DNA from: Rubrivirga litoralis
Lineage (GTDB): Bacteria > Bacteroidota > Rhodothermia > Rhodothermales > Rubricoccaceae
Assembly (NCBI RefSeq): GCF_031846415.1
Contig: NZ_JAVRHT010000015.1
Location: 1-64,000 of the forward strand
Length of the DNA stretch: 64,000 nt
Reading direction: 5' to 3'
Shown: positions 49,616-57,391 of the stretch, piece after piece
How positions within the stretch are numbered: position 1 is the stretch's first letter
Layout of the letters: every line of letters begins with the position of its first letter
The notes under the pieces: generated by a model
Database searches by the model: none
What the model saw: the letters and a program-made list of their open reading frames with translations, nothing else
Told to the model about the DNA's origin: nothing
Made by a program: the position numbers and the translations under genes

Positions 49616-49731
49616 CCGCCCCGCCCCGCCCTTCTGCGAGCGGGGCGGGTACGGACGCCCGCAGCCGTTCAGGAGGACGACGAGCAGAAGGGGCGGGGTG
49701 GAGCCACCCCGCCCGGCGGCGACGGCCGGCG

Positions 49732-50424
49732 CTACTCCTCGACGACGAACGGGATCGAGATCTCGCCGAACGTCTCGCCCGTCCGCGCGTCCACGAGGTC
49801 GGCGCGGAACCGGACGCGCGGGGCGCTCGGCGGCACGCGCTCGAAGTAGAGGAACCCGGACACCCGGCCGCCCGGGTCGATCACGCCCTCCGGCAGCGCC
49901 TCGCGGACCATCTCCTCGGTCGGGAGCGCGATCTCGCGGTAGGCCGTGTAGTAGCGGTTGTAGTAGAGCGGGTCGTACCCGAACGAGCCCGCGTACGGCG
50001 TGAGCGTCGGGTACACCGAGGCGTAGTACGGGGCGACCGTGAACCCGCTGTAGGCGAACCCCGGGGCCGTCACCGGAGCGTAGGCGTCGACGAGGACCGG
50101 ATCGGCCACGTCGCCCTCGATGCCGTACGGCGGGAGCGCCGCGTAGCGCCCGCCCTGCGGGCTGACGAGCGTGAAGTCGTCGTAGCGGAGCCGGACGGGG
50201 AGCCGGCTCCCGTTCTCGATCGTGACGCGGAGGGGCGTGACCTCGGTTTTGACGCGGGCGAGGCCGTCCCACGCCCCGGTCTCCGCCGTCATGCGGACGC
50301 CGTCGACGACCTCGACGGCCGTCTCGGGGGCGACGGTCTCGGCGGCCGGGGCCGGCTCGAGTTGGGTGCCGGTCGCCGCGCAGCCGGTGGCGAGAAGGGC
50401 AGAGAGGAGGAGCAGCGGTCGCAT
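49732..50424 (-). CDS. Lipoprotein of unknown function
   Basis: 230 residues. Signal sequence with lipobox LLATGC (Cys15), then a Glu/Ala/Pro-rich linker and a beta-rich domain: LRVTIENGSRLPVRLRYDDFTLVSPQG, a Tyr-rich loop (YAGSFGYDPLYYNRYYTAYRE), EEMVREALPEGVIDPGGRVSGFLYFERVPP and VRFRADLVDARTGETFGEISIPFVVEE. This resembles DUF4352/immunoglobulin-like lipoproteins that keep a 'GGxxxGFLYF' edge strand. The role is unknown. ATG 50424 gives a perfect signal peptide. Confidence 0.72.
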   Translation of the reverse strand: MRPLLLLSALLATGCAATGTQLEPAPAAETVAPETAVEVVDGVRMTAETGAWDGLARVKTEVTPLRVTIENGSRLPVRLRYDDFTLVSPQGGRYAALPPYGIEGDVADPVLVDAYAPVTAPGFAYSGFTVAPYYASVYPTLTPYAGSFGYDPLYYNRYYTAYREIALPTEEMVREALPEGVIDPGGRVSGFLYFERVPPSAPRVRFRADLVDARTGETFGEISIPFVVEE

Positions 50425-50650
50425 GGGCGGGGTGGGAAAGAGTCCCCGTCCCACCGGCCGCCCCGCCCCCCGTTCCAGCGCCAAAGACGGTCCTGGAAGT
50501 CCGCAGGCGCCGCTCGCGGACTCCCCCAGGACGCGGCCCGGGCCACCGCCCAGACGAGCGTCGGGCGGGGTGGAGATCGCGTCCATCCCGCCCCGCCCCC
50601 GAACGCGGGCGCGGGCTCCCCGTTGGCCTCCTTCTGCTCACTTCCGCCCC

Positions 50651-50666
50651 GCCCTTTGGGTCCGCC
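50651..50666 (+). repeat. GCCCTTTGGGTCCGCC leader unit before the quinone oxidoreductase
   Basis: An exact copy of the unit before pdxH, one nt away from the ATG at 50668. Confidence 0.5.
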
Positions 50667-50667
50667 T

Positions 50668-51612
50668 ATGCGCGCCGTCGTCCTCGACCAGTTCGGCTCT
50701 GCCGACCACCTCCACCTCCGCGACGACGTGGACAAGCCGTCGCCCCGCCGCGGCGAGGTCCTCGTGCACGTCCACGCGACGTCGGTCAACCCGCTCGACA
50801 CCAAGGTCCGCAAGCAGGGCGGGAGGTACGGGGTCGAGCCGCCGGCCATCCTCGGGTACGACGTGTCGGGCGTGGTCGAGGCCGTCGGCGAGGACGTGGA
50901 CAGCCTGGTCGAGGGCGACGCCGTGTTCTACACGGCGGCGATCAACGCGCACGGGGCCTACGCCGAGTACCACGTGGCCGAGGCCGGCGACGTCGTCGTG
51001 AAGCCGGACAACGTCGAGCACGAGGAGGCCGCGGCGATCCCGCTCGCGGCGTGCACGGCGTACCAGGCGCTCGTCGACCGCGCCCGCGTCCAGGTCGGCG
51101 AGACGGTCCTGATCCACGGCGGCGGCGGCGTGGGGCACTTTGCCGTCCAGATCGCCGAGGCCGCCGGCGCGCGCGTCGTGGTCGTCGGCAACGGGGCCAT
51201 GGAGGACACGCTCCTCGATCTCGGCGCCGACGTGTTCGTCGACTACAAGCGGGGCGGGGCGGTCTCGGCCGTCCTCGACCTCACCGACGGGCTCGGCGCC
51301 GACGTCGTCTTCGACACCGTCGGCGGCACGACGCTCGTCGACAGCATCGACGCGCTCGCCCCGCTCGGGCGCATGGTCTCGATCGTGGGCGACGCGACGG
51401 GCGACTTTGGGAAGGCCTACCAGAAGAACGCGGCCTTCTTCCCCATGATGATGAAGCGCGACGGGGGCATGATGGACCTCGTCGCCGGCCTCGTCGAGCG
51501 CGGCCTCGTCGCCCCGCTCGTGGCCGACGTGCTCCCGCTCGCCGACGCCGCCGAGGCGCACCGCCGGGTCGAGGCCGGCGGCGTCCACGGCAAGCTCGTG
51601 CTCACGCCGTAA
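50668..51612 (+). CDS. Zinc-independent quinone oxidoreductase (MDR family, QOR-like)
   Basis: 314 residues. The GroES-like N-terminal domain has MRAVVLDQFGSADHLHLRD, HATSVNPLDTKVRKQ and ILGYDVSGVVEAVGE. The Rossmann domain has ETVLIHGGGGVGHFAVQIAEAAGARVVVV, DYKRG and FDTVGGTTL. There are no zinc-binding cysteines, so this is the zeta-crystallin/NADPH:quinone reductase branch. It reduces quinones or enones with NADPH. ATG 50668 follows the leader unit. It is a single gene, divergent from the lipoprotein gene. Confidence 0.92.
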   Translation: MRAVVLDQFGSADHLHLRDDVDKPSPRRGEVLVHVHATSVNPLDTKVRKQGGRYGVEPPAILGYDVSGVVEAVGEDVDSLVEGDAVFYTAAINAHGAYAEYHVAEAGDVVVKPDNVEHEEAAAIPLAACTAYQALVDRARVQVGETVLIHGGGGVGHFAVQIAEAAGARVVVVGNGAMEDTLLDLGADVFVDYKRGGAVSAVLDLTDGLGADVVFDTVGGTTLVDSIDALAPLGRMVSIVGDATGDFGKAYQKNAAFFPMMMKRDGGMMDLVAGLVERGLVAPLVADVLPLADAAEAHRRVEAGGVHGKLVLTP

Positions 51613-51743
51613 GGGCGGGGCGGCAATCAGGGGCGTCCACCAGCACCGCCCCGCCCGCGCCGTGAAGGCGGGCGCTCTACGGGCGGGGCGGCGCTCTCAC
51701 CGGCCCGTCTCCACCCCGCCCGCGCTGGGCGGGGCGGACGGCC

Positions 51744-53015
51744 TCAGCCGCCGAGGACCGACGACAGCGCGCCGTGGTCGTCGAGCCCGTTGAGGACGTG
51801 GCCCATGCGGTCCCGCTTCGTCCGCAGGTAGGCCTCGTTGTGGACGCCGGGCATCACCTCGACCGGGACGCGCTCGACGATCTCGAGCCCGTAGCCCTCC
51901 AGCCCGACCCGCTTGGTCGGGTTGTTCGTCATCAGGCGGAGCCGGCGGACGCCGAGGTCGCGGAGAACCTGGCACCCGATCCCGTAGTCGCGGTGGTCGG
52001 GCTGGAAGCCCAGCGCCTCGTTGGCCTCGACCGTGTCGAGCCCCTCCTCCTGGAGCTTGTAGGCCCGGAGCTTGTTGAGCAGCCCGATGCCGCGGCCCTC
52101 CTGCTTCATGTAGAGGACGACGCCCCGCCCCTCGCGCTCGACCTGGGCCATCGCGTGCGCGAGCTGGTCGCCGCAGTCGCACCGCGCCGAGCCGAAGATG
52201 TCGCCCGTCACGCACTGGCTGTGCACGCGCACGAGGACCGGGTCGTCCTCGGTCCACTCGCCCTTGATCAGCGCCAGGTGGACGTCGCCCGTCAGGACCT
52301 CCTCGTAGGCCGCGAGCCGGAAGTCGCCGTAGGCCGTCGGCATGGAGACCTCTACGGCCTTGCTCACGAGCGTGTCGCGGCGCATCCGGTACGCGATGAG
52401 GTCGCGGATGGTGATGAGCTTGAGCCCGTGCTCGTCGGCGAACGCGCGGAGGTCGGGCGTCCGCGACATGGTGCCGTCGGCGTGCATGATCTCGATGAGC
52501 ACGCCGGCGGGGCGGAGCCCGGCCAGCCGCGCGAGGTCGACGGCCGCCTCGGTGTGGCCGGCCCGGCGGAGCACGCCGCCGGCCTGCGCCCGGAGCGGGA
52601 ACACGTGGCCGGGCCGCGCGAAGTCGGTCGGGGCCGCCTCGGAGTCCGCGAGCGCGCGGATGGTCTTGGCCCGGTCGGCCGTCGAGATGCCGGTCGTCGT
52701 GCCGTGGCGGTAATCGACGGACACCGTGAACGGCGTCTCGTGGAGCGACGTGTTGACCGGCTCCATCATGGGCAGGTCGAGGGCCGCGGCGCGCTCGCCG
52801 GTGATGGCCACGCACATCAGCCCGCGCGCCTCACGGGCCATAAAGTTGACCGAGTCCGGCGTGACGAGTTCGGCGGCGCCGATGAGGTCGCCCTCGTTTT
52901 CGCGGTCCTCGTCGTCGACCACGACGACGAGCTTCCCGTTCTGGACGTCTTCGAGGGCCTCCTCGACGGCGTCGAAGCGGACGGAGTCGGGGGCGGGGCG
53001 CGTGTCGTCGGCCAT
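51744..53015 (-). CDS. ribBA: Bifunctional riboflavin protein RibBA
   Basis: 423 residues. The N-terminal DHBP synthase domain (1-205) has VVVDDEDRENEGDLI, MAREARGLMC, DYRHGTTTGIS, RPGHVFPL and GHTEAAVDLA. The C-terminal GTP cyclohydrolase II domain has RVHSQCVTGDIFGSARCDCGDQL with the three zinc Cys, LYMKQEGRGIGLLNKL, DYGIGCQVLRDLG and LMTNNPTKR. It makes both precursors of riboflavin, ribulose phosphate-derived DHBP and the GTP-derived pyrimidine. No FMN riboswitch is visible in its leader. The GTAC-type repeat lies between it and yajC. Confidence 0.97.
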   Translation of the reverse strand: MADDTRPAPDSVRFDAVEEALEDVQNGKLVVVVDDEDRENEGDLIGAAELVTPDSVNFMAREARGLMCVAITGERAAALDLPMMEPVNTSLHETPFTVSVDYRHGTTTGISTADRAKTIRALADSEAAPTDFARPGHVFPLRAQAGGVLRRAGHTEAAVDLARLAGLRPAGVLIEIMHADGTMSRTPDLRAFADEHGLKLITIRDLIAYRMRRDTLVSKAVEVSMPTAYGDFRLAAYEEVLTGDVHLALIKGEWTEDDPVLVRVHSQCVTGDIFGSARCDCGDQLAHAMAQVEREGRGVVLYMKQEGRGIGLLNKLRAYKLQEEGLDTVEANEALGFQPDHRDYGIGCQVLRDLGVRRLRLMTNNPTKRVGLEGYGLEIVERVPVEVMPGVHNEAYLRTKRDRMGHVLNGLDDHGALSSVLGG

Positions 53016-53172
53016 GCGGAGCGGACCCGGGCAGCGGGCGGTGGTGCCCCCGGACAACGGGGCGGGGCGGCGCCGTGTGCCCATCCCCGACGAAAGTTCG
53101 CCGCCCCGCCCGCGGCGCGCGTCCTGTGGGGCCGCTTGGGAGGCCACCCCGCCCGCCGTTTGAGGAGGCACG

Positions 53173-53233
53173 AGGTCCGGCAGACCTCCTGAGCTGCGTC
53201 CTCGAGTACCTCGTACCCGGTACCCCGTACCTC
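53173..53233. repeat. GTAC-type stutter repeat, degenerate copy
   Basis: One clear arm at 53204-53233 (GAGTACCTCGTACCCGGTAC and on) preceded by a small hairpin GAGGTC-CGGCA-GACCTC and a worn partner arm. The words match the full copies near 8.65 and 58.8 kb. It is between two genes on the same strand (yajC upstream, ribBA downstream). Confidence 0.5.
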
Positions 53234-53245
53234 CCGAAGCCCGAT

Positions 53246-53542
53246 CTAGGCCGCGTCCGGCACCACCTTGTAGGCGATCTTCGCCTTGTCGAACCGGAGC
53301 TTCGTCCCGCCGTCGACCTCGGCCAGCACGGTCGCGTCGTCGACCTGGCGGATCGTGCCGTGGATGCCGCCGACGGTCACGACCCGGTCGCCCTTGGTGA
53401 GGCTCTCGATAAGCGCCCGGTGCGCCTTGGCCTGCTTCGTCTGCGGCCGGATCATCGTGAAGTACATCACGACGAAGAGGAGGCCGAGGAGCAGGAGCGG
53501 GTTGCCGAAGAGGCCGCCGGTGGCCTGGGCGAGGGGGAGCAT
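53246..53542 (-). CDS. yajC: Preprotein translocase accessory subunit YajC
   Basis: 98 residues. Short N-terminus, one helix (LLLLGLLFVVMYFTMIRPQTKQAKAHRALIESL) with the family motif MIRPQxKQxK at the membrane edge, then a small cytoplasmic beta domain (GDRVVTVGGIHGTIRQVDDATVLAEVDGGTKLRFDKAKI). YajC associates with SecDF and SecYEG during protein export. The SRP RNA gene is 36 nt upstream on the same strand, so two parts of the export pathway may be transcribed together. ATG 53542 is standard. Confidence 0.95.
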   Translation of the reverse strand: MLPLAQATGGLFGNPLLLLGLLFVVMYFTMIRPQTKQAKAHRALIESLTKGDRVVTVGGIHGTIRQVDDATVLAEVDGGTKLRFDKAKIAYKVVPDAA

Positions 53543-53577
53543 GGCCGGACGGGTCGCGCGGGCGGGGCGGGGGAAAC

Positions 53578-53688
53578 AGAGTGAGGGCACGCGATCCGTA
53601 TCGCGCCGCTGCGACTTCCTACCGTTGCTGCCGTCAGGCCCTGGCGGGGTTCGGAAGGAGCTGGCCGTACGGGACGTGCCCTCACTCT
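53578..53688 (-). ncRNA. ffs: Signal recognition particle 4.5S RNA
   Basis: A 111-nt transcript whose ends AGAGTGAGGGCACG and CGTGCCCTCACTCT form a 14-bp closing helix. The conserved tip reads GAACCCCGCCAGG, GCC, TGAC, GGC, AGCAACGGTAG; this is the Ffh-binding helix 8 with its asymmetric (CAGG/AGCA) loop and a UGAC tetraloop in place of the common GGAA. It binds Ffh to form the bacterial SRP. No Alu domain is present, as in small bacterial SRP RNAs. It lies upstream of yajC. Confidence 0.9.
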
Positions 53689-53739
53689 GCCGGCGGCGCC
53701 CGCGCGTCTAGACGACGGGAGCGGGGCGGCCGGCAGCGC

Positions 53740-53746
53740 TAAGGTA
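53740..53746 (-). promoter_or_regulatory. Candidate -7 box TACCTTA upstream of the SRP RNA
   Basis: On the minus strand TACCTTA lies about 52 nt before the mature SRP RNA end. If used, the RNA would carry a leader removed by processing. Confidence 0.3.
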
Positions 53747-53830
53747 CCGCCCCGCCCGCGGCGGGTTGCGAAACGGCGGGGAAGTCGGAGCGGGCGGGCG
53801 GTAGACTTGCGCCGGCACCCGCCCCGCCCC

Positions 53831-54976
53831 ATGCGCCGCCTGACCCTGTTCCTCCTCGTCCTCCTTGCCCACCCCGCCCTCGCTCAACCCGCGGGCGGGG
53901 CGGCGGGCGGGGCGGTGCCGCTGGACTCGCTCGACGCCCTGGTCGAAGCGTTCGCCGCCGAGGCCGACCTGCCCTCGGTCGTCGTGGCCGTCGTGCGCGA
54001 CGGGCGGCGGCAGGTGGCCACGGCCGGCGCCGTCGGCGGCGCGGCGCCGACCGCGCGCACGCCGTACGAGGTCGGCTCGGTCACGAAGGTCGTCACGGCG
54101 CTCGTGCTGGCCGAGATGGCGCAGCGCGGCGAGGTCGCGCTCGCGACGCCCGTCGGCGACCTCCTCCCGGACTCGGTGCGCGTCCCCGCGGGCGGGGCGG
54201 CGCCGGTCACGCTCGCCGACCTCGCCACGCACACGTCGGGGCTGCCGCGCCTGCCGCCGACGCTCCTCCTCACGGCCGACCCCGGCGACCCGTACGCGGC
54301 GTACGGCACGGGCGACCTCTACGCGTTCCTCGACCTGTACGAGCTGCCGCGCGCGCCGGGCGCCGCCTACGAGTACTCGAACCTGGGCGGCGGCCTCCTC
54401 GGGCTGGCCCTCACGCGGCGCGCGGGCGGGGCGGACCTGGAGGCCGAGTCGGGCGGGGCGGCGTATGGGGCGCTCGCGCGGGAGCGCGTGCTGGGGCCGC
54501 TGGGTATGGACGAGACGGTCGTCGCGGTCCCCGAGGCGCGCGGTCTGGCGCCGGCCGTCGGCCCGTCGGGCGAGCCGGTCCCGCACTGGACCTGGACCGA
54601 CGCCACGGTCGGCGCGGGCGGCCTGCGCTCGACGGCGGCCGACCTCCTCACGCTCGCCGAGGCCACGATCGCCCCGCCCCCGGACCTCCCCGCCCCGCTC
54701 GCGGCGGCGCTCGTGGAGGCGGCCCGTCCGCTCCGCCCGGTGCAGGGCGCGATGCGGATCGGGCTGGGATGGCACGTTCTCCCCGTCGGCCGGCCGGGCG
54801 ACGGCGTCGTGTGGCACGACGGCGGCGTCGGCGGCGGGTCCAGCTTCGTGGGCTTGGACCGCGAGGCCGGCGTCGGCGTGGTGGTGCTCGCCAACAAGGG
54901 CGGGGCGGGCCAGACGGTGACGGCGTTCGGGTTCGGGCTCCTCCGGCGCCTCCTCGGCGCGGCGGGCGACGAATAA
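53831..54976 (+). CDS. Secreted serine hydrolase of the class C beta-lactamase fold
   Basis: 381 residues with a signal peptide (ends AHPALAQP). The fold motifs are SVTK (nucleophile Ser83, Lys86), YSNLGGGLLG (Tyr-x-Asn) and the C-terminal HDGGVGGGSSF (His-x-Gly). These belong to the large AmpC/D-Ala-D-Ala carboxypeptidase/esterase family; most members outside pathogens act as esterases or peptidases, so resistance should not be assumed. Several GGAA/GGAV stretches come from in-frame GC boxes. ATG 53831 gives the signal peptide. Confidence 0.9.
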   Translation: MRRLTLFLLVLLAHPALAQPAGGAAGGAVPLDSLDALVEAFAAEADLPSVVVAVVRDGRRQVATAGAVGGAAPTARTPYEVGSVTKVVTALVLAEMAQRGEVALATPVGDLLPDSVRVPAGGAAPVTLADLATHTSGLPRLPPTLLLTADPGDPYAAYGTGDLYAFLDLYELPRAPGAAYEYSNLGGGLLGLALTRRAGGADLEAESGGAAYGALARERVLGPLGMDETVVAVPEARGLAPAVGPSGEPVPHWTWTDATVGAGGLRSTAADLLTLAEATIAPPPDLPAPLAAALVEAARPLRPVQGAMRIGLGWHVLPVGRPGDGVVWHDGGVGGGSSFVGLDREAGVGVVVLANKGGAGQTVTAFGFGLLRRLLGAAGDE

Positions 54977-54984
54977 GGCGGCGG

Positions 54985-55202
54985 ATCAGCGTCTTGACGC
55001 TCGGCTCGTCCGAGAAGACACCGTGGCCGGCAGTGAGCGCGCGGCCGTAGTGACCGTTCTGTTCGCCGCGTCGGCGCTTGGTCCGCTCGCAGTGCTGGGG
55101 CTGGAGCTGAGCGGCCGTCTCCTCCTCCGTGATCTGCTCCAGCACGCCCTCGATGGCGTCGCGGAGGCGGTCGTGGGGAGAGGCGGTGGCCTCGTTAGGT
55201 GA
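54985..55202 (-). pseudogene. IS256-type transposase fragment
   Basis: The minus strand reads SPNEATASPHDRLRDAIEGV, then LEQITEEETAAQL, then CERTKRRRGEQNGHYGRAL. This resembles the N-terminal part of Mutator/IS256 transposases (the 'YERTxxRRGxRNGxxxR' stretch). The DDE catalytic core is absent and the frame ends in the tail of the serine hydrolase gene. A short coherent frame further upstream (VANLVAPAVPTDEASQRPHL, about 55,200-55,260) may be the earlier part, now out of frame. No inverted ends are seen. It fills most of the 485-nt gap. Confidence 0.55.
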
Positions 55203-55461
55203 GGCCGCTGAGAGGCCTCGTCGGTCGGGACGGCTGGAGCCACCAGATTCGCTACGCGACCCGTCGCGGGCGGGGCGGGAGCCCGCTCGACGGTCATTCG
55301 GCGGTGCGAGGCGTGATCGGCCCACGCCGCCGGAACGGATGCCCCGCCAAGGCCACCCCGCCTGCGGCGCACCCACGAGCCGCCCCGCCCCGGTGGGCGG
55401 GGCGGCGGGCGGCCCGAACGCAGCGATCTTGGCGGCGCCCGCCCCGCCCCCACGACCGCCC
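55203..55461. other. Rest of the gap upstream of the TIM-barrel/membrane gene
   Basis: GC boxes and possible remains of the transposase end. No gene is seen. Confidence 0.35.
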
Positions 55462-57282
55462 GTGCTCACTCCGTCGGCCTTCCGCCTCCTCGCGCTCCTC
55501 CTGCTCGCCGCCCCGCCCGCGCTCGCGCAGGCACCGGCCGCCCCGCCCGACACCGCCAGGGGCGGGGCGGACTCCGCGCGCGTCCGCACGGACGTGCCCG
55601 CGGCGCCGCAGACGCCGGCGCAGCAGGCGCTCGCCCGCGTCCGCGCGGCCGTCGCGGACTCGTCGGCGTTCGCGCCGGTCGGTCCGCACGCGCCGCTCCC
55701 TGCCGCCCTCGCCGGCGTGGTGTGGGCCGCCCCGCCCGACGCGGCGGCGGCCGTCGACGACCTCCTCGCGATCCGCCGGGCCGGCGCGCGGAGCGTGCGG
55801 ACGGGACTCGTGGAGGACCCCATCGTGCTGGAGGCGGCGACGCTCCTCGGGCTCTCGCTGTGGCAGGACCTGCCCGTCGAGAATCTCCCCGCCCCGTTTC
55901 TCGTGGCCCGGACGCGCGAGGTCGCCGGCGTGCTGGCCGAGGCGCTCGACCGCGCCCGGCCCTACGCGGCGGCCCGCCACTTTGGGCTCGCGCAGGGGAG
56001 CGACACGAGCGACCGGCGCGCGCGCGCCTACTTCGAGGCGCTCACGGCGCTTGTGCGCGAGCGCGGGGCGCCGGGGACACAGACCTACTACACGAGCCGG
56101 TTCATCGGCGACGACCGGGCGGGGCGAACGGTCGACGTGGTCCTCCTCGACGCCCGCGACCGCGACCCCGTCGCGGCGCTCCGCGCGTGGCGGGCGCGGC
56201 ACGAGACGCCCGTCGGGCTGGCGTCGGTCGGGGCCGGCGTGCGGCCGGGGCGGGGCGGCGGGTGGCGGACGCCGGGGAGCGAGGCGGCTCAGGGCCGCGC
56301 GCTCGAGACGGCCTTCAACGAGCTCGGCGCGGTCCAGCCGGCGCCGGCCGTCGCGTTCGTGTACCGCTGGCGCGACGCGACCGACGCGCTCCCCCAGGAC
56401 CCCAGCGCCGAGGTGGCCGGGACGCGGTTCGGCCTCCTCGCCGAGAGCGGCGAGCCCCGCCCCGCCCTCGACGTCGCGAGCGGGTTCTGGTCGGGCAGCC
56501 AGCGCGTGTTCGCCTTCGACGCCGGTGCGCCTGTGAGCCGCGTGCCCGGCGTGTCGCCGGTGCTCCTGCTCGGATGGGGGCTGGTCCTCGGGCTGGGCGT
56601 GCTGTACGCGACGGTCCCCCGCATGGGCGCCCTCGTCCCGCGCTACTTCGGCCGCCGCGACCTCTACCGGGACGCCGTCAAGCGCGGGTTCGACCTCTCG
56701 GTGTCCGAGACCTCGGGCCTCGCGGCGCTGCTCGCGTTCTCGGCCGGCGTGGTCGGCGCCTCCACGCTGCGCGCGCTGGGGCGCACGGACACGCTCTCGG
56801 CCGCGACGGCGGGGTGGCCGGCGGGCGCGCAAGACCGGCTGATCGCGCTGATCGGCCAGCCCCTCGTGCTCGTGCTCCTGCTGGCGCTGGGGTACGGGGC
56901 GTGGCTCCTGCTCAACGTCGTCTGGCTCAACGTGCTGGCCGGGCGCCGCCGCATCCGCCCCGGTCAGGCGCTCTCGCTGGCCGTGTGGTGCCGGTGGGCG
57001 TGGCTCCCGCTGATGGTCGTCGCCCTCGTGCTCGCGAGCGTCGACGCCGGGCTGGCGACGGTCCTGGCCCCGACACTCCTCGTCGTCGCCGTCTTGATCG
57101 AGGTCGTCGCGGGGTACCGGATGGCGTGGGATCTGCAGTCGATCAAAGCCGTGCCTCCCACGCGGGCCGTCCTCTTCGGGTTCGGGCTCCCGTTCGTGCT
57201 CGCCCTCGGCGGCCTCGTGTGGGTCGCCCTCGTCTCCCGCGACGAGGCCGCCTTCCTCTGGCACCTCGCGACGAGGGCGTAG
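55462..57282 (+). CDS. Secreted/membrane protein with TIM-barrel-like N-terminus and membrane C-terminus
   Basis: 606 residues from GTG 55462. After a signal peptide (ends PALAQAP), a region of about 60-320 reads like the TIM barrel of glycoside hydrolase family 2: DDLLAIRRAGARSVRTGLVEDPIVLEAATLLGLSLWQDLPVEN, later VDVVLLDARDRDPVAALRAWRA and ASVGAGVRPG. A short link follows, then about six helices (GWGLVLGLGVLYATV through LALGGLVWVALVSRD) with a Yip1-like order. The barrel probably faces the periplasm. Catalytic glutamates are not evident, so it may bind rather than cut sugar. This fusion is unusual and I know no named family. Confidence 0.65.
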   Translation: MLTPSAFRLLALLLLAAPPALAQAPAAPPDTARGGADSARVRTDVPAAPQTPAQQALARVRAAVADSSAFAPVGPHAPLPAALAGVVWAAPPDAAAAVDDLLAIRRAGARSVRTGLVEDPIVLEAATLLGLSLWQDLPVENLPAPFLVARTREVAGVLAEALDRARPYAAARHFGLAQGSDTSDRRARAYFEALTALVRERGAPGTQTYYTSRFIGDDRAGRTVDVVLLDARDRDPVAALRAWRARHETPVGLASVGAGVRPGRGGGWRTPGSEAAQGRALETAFNELGAVQPAPAVAFVYRWRDATDALPQDPSAEVAGTRFGLLAESGEPRPALDVASGFWSGSQRVFAFDAGAPVSRVPGVSPVLLLGWGLVLGLGVLYATVPRMGALVPRYFGRRDLYRDAVKRGFDLSVSETSGLAALLAFSAGVVGASTLRALGRTDTLSAATAGWPAGAQDRLIALIGQPLVLVLLLALGYGAWLLLNVVWLNVLAGRRRIRPGQALSLAVWCRWAWLPLMVVALVLASVDAGLATVLAPTLLVVAVLIEVVAGYRMAWDLQSIKAVPPTRAVLFGFGLPFVLALGGLVWVALVSRDEAAFLWHLATRA

Positions 57283-57391
57283 CAGACCGCCCCGCCCACC
57301 GTGCCCCGCCCATCGTTGAGGAGCGGGCGGGGCGGCGGACGGTTCCCTCGGCCACCCCGCCCATGAGCCTGGGGGCGGGGCGGAGGGCTCG

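Noticed and set aside
51613..53245. FMN riboswitch before ribBA
   Set aside because: The leader lacks the conserved AGGGGCGGGG-type junctions in the right order; the G-rich parts are GC boxes.
53831..54976. Beta-lactam resistance gene
   Set aside because: The SxxK/YxN/HxG set is shared by many esterases and peptidases; nothing points to a true lactamase.
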